Shown in pieces: positions 1 to 4,138 of a DNA stretch of 6,856 bases. This DNA is from Azonexus sp. (GTDB lineage: Bacteria > Pseudomonadota > Gammaproteobacteria > Burkholderiales > Rhodocyclaceae). The translations under genes were made by a program, and so were the position numbers. The notes below the pieces were generated by a model. It searched no databases. It had not been told where the DNA came from and was given only the letters and a program-made list of their open reading frames with translations. The stretch is from NCBI GenBank assembly GCA_031285115.1, contig JAITWU010000262.1, positions 1 to 6,856 of the forward strand. Reading direction: 5' to 3'. How positions within the stretch are numbered: the stretch's first letter is position 1; each line of letters starts with the position of its first letter.

Positions 1-27
1 GGCTAAACCTGAGATGATCCGTAACAT
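1..27 (-). CDS. Start of an unidentified downstream gene (partial, 9 codons)
   Basis: An ATG at 27-25 opens a frame that stays open to the left edge and reads MLRIISGLA. It begins one base after the stop codon of the cytochrome gene (TGA at 31-29). A strong Shine-Dalgarno, GGAGG at 40-36, lies 8 bases upstream, inside the last codons of the cytochrome gene, so the two genes look translationally coupled in one operon. The hydrophobic start after a single arginine could be the beginning of a signal peptide or a membrane segment. In known SHP-type clusters the neighbours are a diheme cytochrome c and a b-type cytochrome, either of which would suit such a start. Nine residues cannot identify the product, so this is inference from context. 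Confidence 0.5.
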
Positions 28-28
28 A

Positions 29-427
29 TCAACGAGCCTCCATCAGAAAAACCATGAAATCAGCCTTTTCGCCGGGCGTGCAGTCGCGTCCGACGACTTC
101 CTTGCAGTTGCGCGTAAACCATTTTTCGACCTTGGCCGAATCGCTCAGGCGCTCGGCATTGGCGGCAGGCGCCAGGGGCTTGATCGACTTGCCAGTGACC
201 GCGTGACGGCCAACGCCGAGCGGACTGTCGGTATGACAGGTGGAACAGGCAGGCATTTTTTCGGAGACGCCAAAGCGATGGGCAAAAAATTCCGCGCCGC
301 GCGCCGCCGACGCCCGAAAACCGCCGCCTTGCCCTGCCGCATAGGCATCGGCAATCTGGCGCGGCGTTTCTGCTTGCGCCGCGCCACAGAGGGCCAGGAA
401 AGAAATGAGGAAAAGAAAACGATACAT
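29..427 (-). CDS. DUF1924 / SHP-like periplasmic monoheme cytochrome c
   Basis: A 132-residue secreted c-type cytochrome. Residues 1-19 form a signal peptide with a short basic start, a hydrophobic core and a signal peptidase I site after AQA. The single heme-binding motif CSTCH lies at residues 61-65, with C61 and C64 for the thioether bonds and H65 as proximal ligand. The C-terminal part (about 95-128), with C108 and C116 and a GRDCTPGEKADF stretch, matches what I recall of the DUF1924 family, which includes the oxygen-binding SHP protein of Rhodobacter sphaeroides. In SHP an asparagine is the distal ligand and two cysteines form a disulfide; N90 and the C108/C116 pair are candidates here, by inference. 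The start is well supported: AGGAG at 438-434 sits 6 bases before the ATG. A further gene follows after one base. The physiological role of the family is not settled; electron transfer or binding of oxygen or another small ligand in the periplasm is likely. Confidence 0.88.
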   Translation of the reverse strand: MYRFLFLISFLALCGAAQAETPRQIADAYAAGQGGGFRASAARGAEFFAHRFGVSEKMPACSTCHTDSPLGVGRHAVTGKSIKPLAPAANAERLSDSAKVEKWFTRNCKEVVGRDCTPGEKADFMVFLMEAR

Positions 428-462
428 CGCCTGCTCCTGAAATGAACTGGAAGTGAAGTTTA

Positions 463-468
463 ATGATG
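463..468 (-). promoter_or_regulatory. Possible -10 element of the cytochrome gene
   Basis: On the minus strand CATCAT matches four of six positions of TATAAT. It lies four bases downstream of the proximal GTTAAC half-site and about 35 bases before the cytochrome start codon. No good -35 hexamer accompanies it, which would fit an activator-dependent promoter in which the bound regulator replaces the -35 contact. The hexamer alone is weak evidence. Confidence 0.25.
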
Positions 469-471
469 AAA

Positions 472-489
472 GGTTAACCTTGGGTTAAC
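472..489. promoter_or_regulatory. Candidate operator: paired GTTAAC half-sites upstream of the cytochrome
   Basis: The sequence holds GTTAACC (473-479), a TTG spacer and GGTTAAC (483-489), a perfect 7-base inverted repeat. Because GTTAAC is itself palindromic, it is also a direct repeat with an 11-base period (473-478 and 484-489). Direct repeats about one helical turn apart are typical binding sites of OmpR/PhoB-family response regulators, and TTAA-core repeats are known for PmrA/QseB-type members. It lies 45-62 bases upstream of the cytochrome ATG, where an activator site is expected. The regulator is not in the window, so its identity is inference. Confidence 0.5.
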
Positions 490-544
490 GAACTGCCGTA
501 TCTGGTTCCTTGATAAAGAGGCTCCTGCGCCACGACTGGGGGCT

Positions 545-3304
545 TCAGGTTTCCCGGCCAAACACACTCGCCCACAAGGTTTTGACGGCGCTGATATGGG
601 CGGCGACTTCGGCGATTGGCACGGGCGCTTTGGGGGTGGCGGAGAGGCGGCGGGCGTGTTGCAGGCGGCGGTATTCGCGGTAGGCGTTGGCGGCGGCTTT
701 GGCCTGGTCGGGGTCGATCAGGCCGAGTTCGCCAGCGATGCGCAAGAGGGCGATGTTGCCGAGATTGCCGGTGAGTTGCGGGTGGCGGCAGGCGTGGCCG
801 AGGACGAGATACTGGACGATGAATTCGACGTCGATGATGCCGCCCTGGTCGTGTTTGAGGTTGAATTCGACGGCGCTATTGACGGCGTGGGCGTCCTGCA
901 TTTTGCGGCGCATGGCGACGACTTCTTCGCGCAATTTTTCGCCGTCGCGCGGCTGGCGCAGGATTTCACTGCGGATTTCTTCAAAACGCTGGCCGATCTG
1001 GGCGTCCCCGGCGCAGAAGCGGGCGCGGGTGAGCGCCTGGTGTTCCCAGGTCCAGGCTTTGTGCAACTGGTAGTCGCGGAAGGCGTCGATGGTGACGGCG
1101 AGCAGCCCGGCTTCGCCGTTGGGGCGGAGCCGCAGGTCAGGCTCGAACAGGATGCCGGCGGCGGTCTGGCTGCCGAGCCAGGTGGCGAGACGCTGGCCGA
1201 GGCGGGTGTAGTTGTCGGGGGCGTCGATGTCGTCATCGTCGTAGAGGTAAACGAGGTCGAGGTCGGAGACGTAGCCGAGTTCCTTGCCGCCGAGTTTGCC
1301 GTAGCCGATGACGGCAAAGCGCGGCGCCGGGCGGTGGCGTTTTTTGATTTTGCTCCAGATGAGCGGCAGGGTTTCCTGCACGATGATGTCGGCGAGTTCG
1401 GTCAAATGGTCGGAGAGCCGCTCGATGGTTTGCAGCCCGGCCAAGTCTTGCGCCAGCAGGCGGAAGACCTGGGCGTGGTGCATTTCGCGCAGGATGTCCA
1501 TTTCGCGCTCGGTATCGTCGGCGTGGTCGGCGAGGTTTTGCCGCAACTGGGCGCGAAATCCGGCCCAGTCGGTGGCGGTTTCGTAGAGGCGGGCGTCGAG
1601 CAGTTCGTCGAGCAGGAGCGGGTGGCGGTTGAGGTAGTCGGCGGCCCAACTGGAAGCGCCGATCATGTCGGCGACGCGGCGCAGCGCCAGCGGGTACTGT
1701 TGCAGGAGGGCGAGATAAGCGCCCCGGCGGGCGATGTTTTCGAGAAAGCCGAGGCCACGGACGAGCGTCGTGTCCGGCTCGGCGGTGGCGGCGGCGGCTT
1801 CGATGAGGCGCGGGGCGACGGCGTCGAAACGCTCGCGGTTGGCGCCGGGCAATTGCTGGTAGCGGTTGGCGTGACGAACCTCGGCGAGTCGCGCCAGGGC
1901 TTCTGGCGGCTGGCGATAGCCAAGCTGGCCGAGGGTTGCGATAGCCGCCTCGTCGTCGACCTGACCGAGCCAGAGGTTGGTCAGCGGATGTTCACCGGCT
2001 TCCGGTTCGGAAAAAACGGCCTCGAAGTGGCGACTGACATTCTGCCGGTGGCTGTCGAGCGCCGCCAGCAGGGCGCTCCAGTCGGGAAAATCCATGCTGC
2101 GGGCAATGACGGCGCGGGCTTCGGGGCTTTCCGGCAGGCTGTGGGTTTGTTTGTCGTCGACATATTGCAGACGGTGTTCGAGACGGCGCAAAAAGTCGTA
2201 GGCGGCGCGCAATTCGGCCCCGCTTTTGGCCGAGAGCAATTTTTTCTCGACCAGCAGCGCGAGAACGGCGAGGGTCGGGCGGATTTGCAGCGCCGGGTCG
2301 CGGCCACCGCGAATCAACTGGAAGACCTGGGCGATGAATTCGATTTCGCGGATGCCGCCGGGGCCGAGTTTGATGTCGTCGGCCATTTCTTTCTTCGCCA
2401 CCTCGCGGCGGATTTGCGCGTGCAGGTCGCGCATGGCGTTGATGGCGCCGAAATCGAGGTATTTGCGAAAGACGAAGGGACGGCAGGTTTGCCGCAACTC
2501 GCTGAGCCACTGGCCGCTGGCCGGGTCAGCGCCATTCATGAGCCGCGCCTTGATCCAGGCGTAACGCTCCCATTCGCGGCCCTGGGTGAAAAAATAATTT
2601 TCCAGCGCATCGAGCGAACAGACCAGCGGCCCGGAATCGCCATTGGGCCGCAGCCGCATGTCGACGCGAAAAACCCGGCCCTCGGCGGTTGGCTCGTCGA
2701 GCGTCCGGATCAGGCGCTTGCCGAGACGGGTGAAAAAATCGTAATTGTCGATGGATTTGGGGCCAGCCGTTTCGCCATCCGCCGGGTAGACAAAAATCAG
2801 ATCGACATCCGATGAAACATTCAATTCCCGCCCGCCGAGCTTGCCCATGCCGATGACCAGCAGACGCTGCGGCTGCCCGGCGCGGTCGAGCGGCTCGCCG
2901 TAAATGGCGACCAACTGGCGATGATGATGGGCAAGGGCGAAGTTAGTGGTCACGTCGGCCAAGAGCGTCATGCTCTCGACCACTTCGGCGAGCGACGCCA
3001 GGCCGCCGAGGTCGCGCAGGGCGATCTGGGCGATGGCGCGCTGGCGCAGGCGGCGCAGCGCGGCATTGAGCGCCTCGTCGCTATCGGCAGCGCCGTCGAG
3101 CGAGGCCAGCAACTGCGCCTCACTGAGCGGCATTAACCAGTCGGCGGCCAGTTCGGCAACGAGTTCTGGCCGGGCGGCGAAAAGATTTTGCAGGTAGCGG
3201 CTCAAATCAAGCGCCGACTGCCAGCGGGGATCGGGGAGAGGGAAAGGTTTCACGGCGGCGAACAGGTTGGGGCGATGTTGTGCGCTATCAATCGTGGCTA
3301 TCAA
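545..3304 (-). CDS. glnE: Bifunctional glutamine synthetase adenylyltransferase / adenylyl-removing enzyme GlnE
   Basis: This cytoplasmic enzyme sets glutamine synthetase activity. Its C-terminal half adds AMP from ATP to a tyrosine of GlnA; its N-terminal half removes it by phosphorolysis. The balance is set by PII protein (GlnB) and glutamine. Both nucleotidyltransferase halves look intact. The first has GMGKLGGRELN with SSDVDL (about 152-169, acidic pair D166/D168), DMRLRPNG (215-222) and KLGPGGIREIEF (312-323). The second has GYGKLGGKEL with VSDLDL (667-684, D681/D683), DLRLRPNG (723-730) and KHDQGGIIDVEF (817-828). The length of 919 residues is normal for the family. The start is uncertain. 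The frame opens with TTG at 3304, directly after the in-frame TAG of the antidote gene, so it cannot extend further upstream. GTG at 3253 (residue 18) is the alternative, and neither has a good Shine-Dalgarno. It reads as the last gene of a toxin-antidote-glnE operon. No clear terminator follows the TGA at 547-545. Confidence 0.97.
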   Translation of the reverse strand: MIATIDSAQHRPNLFAAVKPFPLPDPRWQSALDLSRYLQNLFAARPELVAELAADWLMPLSEAQLLASLDGAADSDEALNAALRRLRQRAIAQIALRDLGGLASLAEVVESMTLLADVTTNFALAHHHRQLVAIYGEPLDRAGQPQRLLVIGMGKLGGRELNVSSDVDLIFVYPADGETAGPKSIDNYDFFTRLGKRLIRTLDEPTAEGRVFRVDMRLRPNGDSGPLVCSLDALENYFFTQGREWERYAWIKARLMNGADPASGQWLSELRQTCRPFVFRKYLDFGAINAMRDLHAQIRREVAKKEMADDIKLGPGGIREIEFIAQVFQLIRGGRDPALQIRPTLAVLALLVEKKLLSAKSGAELRAAYDFLRRLEHRLQYVDDKQTHSLPESPEARAVIARSMDFPDWSALLAALDSHRQNVSRHFEAVFSEPEAGEHPLTNLWLGQVDDEAAIATLGQLGYRQPPEALARLAEVRHANRYQQLPGANRERFDAVAPRLIEAAAATAEPDTTLVRGLGFLENIARRGAYLALLQQYPLALRRVADMIGASSWAADYLNRHPLLLDELLDARLYETATDWAGFRAQLRQNLADHADDTEREMDILREMHHAQVFRLLAQDLAGLQTIERLSDHLTELADIIVQETLPLIWSKIKKRHRPAPRFAVIGYGKLGGKELGYVSDLDLVYLYDDDDIDAPDNYTRLGQRLATWLGSQTAAGILFEPDLRLRPNGEAGLLAVTIDAFRDYQLHKAWTWEHQALTRARFCAGDAQIGQRFEEIRSEILRQPRDGEKLREEVVAMRRKMQDAHAVNSAVEFNLKHDQGGIIDVEFIVQYLVLGHACRHPQLTGNLGNIALLRIAGELGLIDPDQAKAAANAYREYRRLQHARRLSATPKAPVPIAEVAAHISAVKTLWASVFGRET

Positions 3305-3616
3305 CTATGCGCCTGCGGCGACGCCTTGAATCGGCTGCACCGCAAGGCGCAGGCCCATTGTTTTGAGGATTGCCGTCAGGCTGCGAATCTCCGGGTTGCC
3401 TTTGGCGGAAAGGGCGCGATAAATATGGGTGCTGTTGAGTTGCGCCTTTTCGGCGACTTTTGCCGCGCCGCCAAATGCCTTGGTCATCTGGCGCAGCGCA
3501 ACCAGCAACTCACCCTGGTCGCCATCCTCAAGGATGCTGTTCAACAGGGCGATTGCATAGGCCGGGTCCTTGCGGAAAATTTCGGCCATCACGTCGTCAT
3601 GGGCTATGCCTTTCAT
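3305..3616 (-). CDS. Antidote (antitoxin) of a HI1420-type addiction module, XRE-like HTH protein
   Basis: A 103-residue protein of the putative addiction-module antidote family (HI1420-like, COG3636, TIGR02684). It is expected to neutralise the toxin encoded just upstream and to bind the operon promoter as an autorepressor. Residues about 48-88 form the helix-turn-helix region: FGGAAKVAEKAQLNSTHIYRALS is followed by GNPEIRSLTAILKTMGLRL, both strongly family-like. The N-terminal part (DVMAEIFRKDPAYAIALLNSILEDGD) is also typical. The start at 3616 is chosen over an in-frame ATG at 3655. It has AAGGAG at 3628-3623 six bases upstream, forms an ATGA overlap with the toxin stop codon, and fits the family's usual N-terminus. 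After the conserved GLRLAVQP the protein has a short Ala/Gly tail ending in TAG. The next in-frame codon is the glnE TTG. The gene is visibly less GC-rich than glnE or yhdP. Confidence 0.9.
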   Translation of the reverse strand: MKGIAHDDVMAEIFRKDPAYAIALLNSILEDGDQGELLVALRQMTKAFGGAAKVAEKAQLNSTHIYRALSAKGNPEIRSLTAILKTMGLRLAVQPIQGVAAGA

Positions 3617-3939
3617 TGCTTGCTCCTTGTCTGCCAATCTTTCCAGTATGCGCACGCCTTTTTTATGTCGGCGTCCTGTGTTCGCTTGCTACCGCCACAA
3701 AGCAGCAAAATCACGGTTTTTCCCGTCTGCGCATAATAGATGCGGTAGCCAGGCCCCAGGTCGATGCGAAGCTCCCACACGCCTTCCCGGCAGGGTTGGT
3801 GATCGCCGAAGTTGCCCAGTTCGAGACGAATCAAACGCCGGTCAATGGCTACCGCCGCCGCTCCATCCTTGATCCGGCGACGCCAGTCAGCAAATACATT
3901 GTGACCATCCCCGGTAAAGTAGTGCTCTATCTCGAACAT
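3613..3939 (-). CDS. Toxin of a HI1419-type addiction module (RelE/ParE superfamily, HigB-like)
   Basis: A 108-residue protein of the addiction-module killer family (HI1419-like, TIGR02683, RelE/HigB fold). Characterised relatives are mostly mRNA interferases that cut mRNA at the ribosome; this activity is inferred here from the fold. The C-terminal half carries the family signature: GVWELRIDLGPGYRIYYA (53-70), a hydrophobic strand TVILLLCGG (75-83), then SKRTQDADIKKA (84-95). R58, R66, Y68 and K85 are candidate functional residues. The gene comes before the antidote gene, the order usual for this family, and its TGA overlaps the antidote ATG by four bases. The ATG at 3939-3937 is the natural start because the family N-terminus begins at this point. 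No Shine-Dalgarno precedes it, only an A-rich stretch, so initiation may be weak. Both genes are complete, with no frameshift seen. Confidence 0.9.
   Translation of the reverse strand: MFEIEHYFTGDGHNVFADWRRRIKDGAAAVAIDRRLIRLELGNFGDHQPCREGVWELRIDLGPGYRIYYAQTGKTVILLLCGGSKRTQDADIKKACAYWKDWQTRSKQ
3623..3628 (-). promoter_or_regulatory. Strong ribosome binding site of the antidote gene
   Basis: AAGGAG on the minus strand stands 6 bases before the ATG at 3616, inside the last codons of the toxin gene. It decides the antidote start in favour of 3616 rather than 3655. It contrasts with the toxin gene, which has no recognisable site. Confidence 0.75.
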
Positions 3940-3944
3940 GGTTT

Positions 3945-3973
3945 ATTTTTGCTTATAACAGAAAACAAGTCAA
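3945..3973 (-). promoter_or_regulatory. Probable promoter of the toxin-antidote(-glnE) operon
   Basis: This AT-rich patch just upstream of the toxin ATG holds two overlapping possibilities on the minus strand. TTGACT (3973-3968, five of six matches) with AAAAAT (3950-3945, four of six) has a 17-base spacer, but would start transcription almost at the ATG. TATAAG (3957-3952), preceded by TG in an extended -10 pattern, has no good -35 but would give a short leader of some ten bases. Either would make a very short or leaderless toxin mRNA. The assignment is by eye. Confidence 0.4.
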
Positions 3974-3974
3974 A

Positions 3975-4056
3975 ATCGCCCGGCAGTCGGGGATGGGCTT
4001 GCCGGTCATCAACCGGGGACCGGATTGCCTCCGGGCATGGAGGTTTGCCCGGCGAT
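3975..4056. repeat. GC-rich intergenic element with 11-base imperfect inverted ends
   Basis: ATCGCCCGGCA (3975-3985) and TGCCCGGCGAT (4046-4056) pair at 10 of 11 positions. Inside lie CCGGT/ACCGG (4002-4006 with 4012-4016 or 4019-4023), CCTCC/GGAGG (4028-4032 with 4039-4043) and CCGGGCA/TGCCCGG (4031-4037 with 4046-4052). The last pair competes with the outer stem for its right arm, so two alternative folds can be drawn. No T-run follows on either strand, so it is not a standard terminator. It lies between the divergent toxin and yhdP promoters and overlaps the proposed yhdP -35. It could be a regulatory site, a small repeat element or a remnant. I do not recognise it as a known riboswitch. 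Confidence 0.4.
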
Positions 4057-4075
4057 GGGGACGAAAAGGTAGAAT
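4045..4075 (+). promoter_or_regulatory. Probable promoter of yhdP
   Basis: TAGAAT at 4070-4075 matches five of six positions of the -10 consensus and sits in the setting AAGGTAGAATCG, which is common at betaproteobacterial promoters. TTGCCC at 4045-4050 matches four of six positions of the -35 but at a long 19-base spacing. Transcription would start near 4082, leaving a leader of about 57 bases before the GTG at 4139. The -35 falls in the right arm of the inverted-repeat element. Confidence 0.45.
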
Positions 4076-4077
4076 CG

Positions 4078-4130
4078 CCGCTTTATCGAAATCCAATTTC
4101 AGTGAGCTATCTCGCCTTCCGGCAAAGCGG
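4078..4130 (+). other. Inverted repeat in the yhdP leader
   Basis: CCGCTTT (4078-4084) and AAAGCGG (4124-4130) are perfect reverse complements separated by 39 bases, ending 8 bases before the GTG start of yhdP. If transcription starts slightly upstream of or at the left arm, the mRNA leader could close into a loop that presents or hides the start region. The left arm lies close to the predicted transcription start, so the arm may be only partly transcribed. Confidence 0.3.
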
Positions 4131-4138
4131 TTGTCCGC

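Noticed and set aside
380..427. Cytochrome as a lipoprotein through C14 in its signal peptide
   Set aside because: The residue before C14 is leucine, not Gly/Ala/Ser, so no lipobox forms. A good signal peptidase I site (AQA) follows five residues later.
14..445. A 143-codon plus-strand frame opposite the cytochrome gene
   Set aside because: The minus-strand frame has a signal peptide, a CXXCH motif and a Shine-Dalgarno. The plus-strand product has an Arg-rich shadow composition and no recognisable feature.
490..544. Rho-independent terminator after glnE
   Set aside because: Only short imperfect GGC/GCC pairings are present and there is no T-run on the minus strand.
596..2815. A 739-codon open frame on the plus strand opposite glnE
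   Set aside because: It is the mirror of the glnE frame in GC-rich DNA. The product is a low-complexity Gly/Ala/Val/Glu string with no family motif, while glnE on the other strand has all its signature motifs.
3617..3655. Extended antidote starting at the in-frame ATG at 3655
   Set aside because: The extra 13 residues lie inside the toxin gene and are not family-like. The ATG at 3616 has a strong Shine-Dalgarno and the ATGA overlap.
3941..3959. Palindromic antidote operator next to the toxin ATG
   Set aside because: Only the outer GTT/AAC and a central TTATAA match. The symmetry is too weak to call an operator, although antidote binding here is plausible.
3986..4070. Known riboswitch in the yhdP leader
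   Set aside because: No recognised aptamer core was seen, and most of the structured stretch lies upstream of the predicted transcription start.
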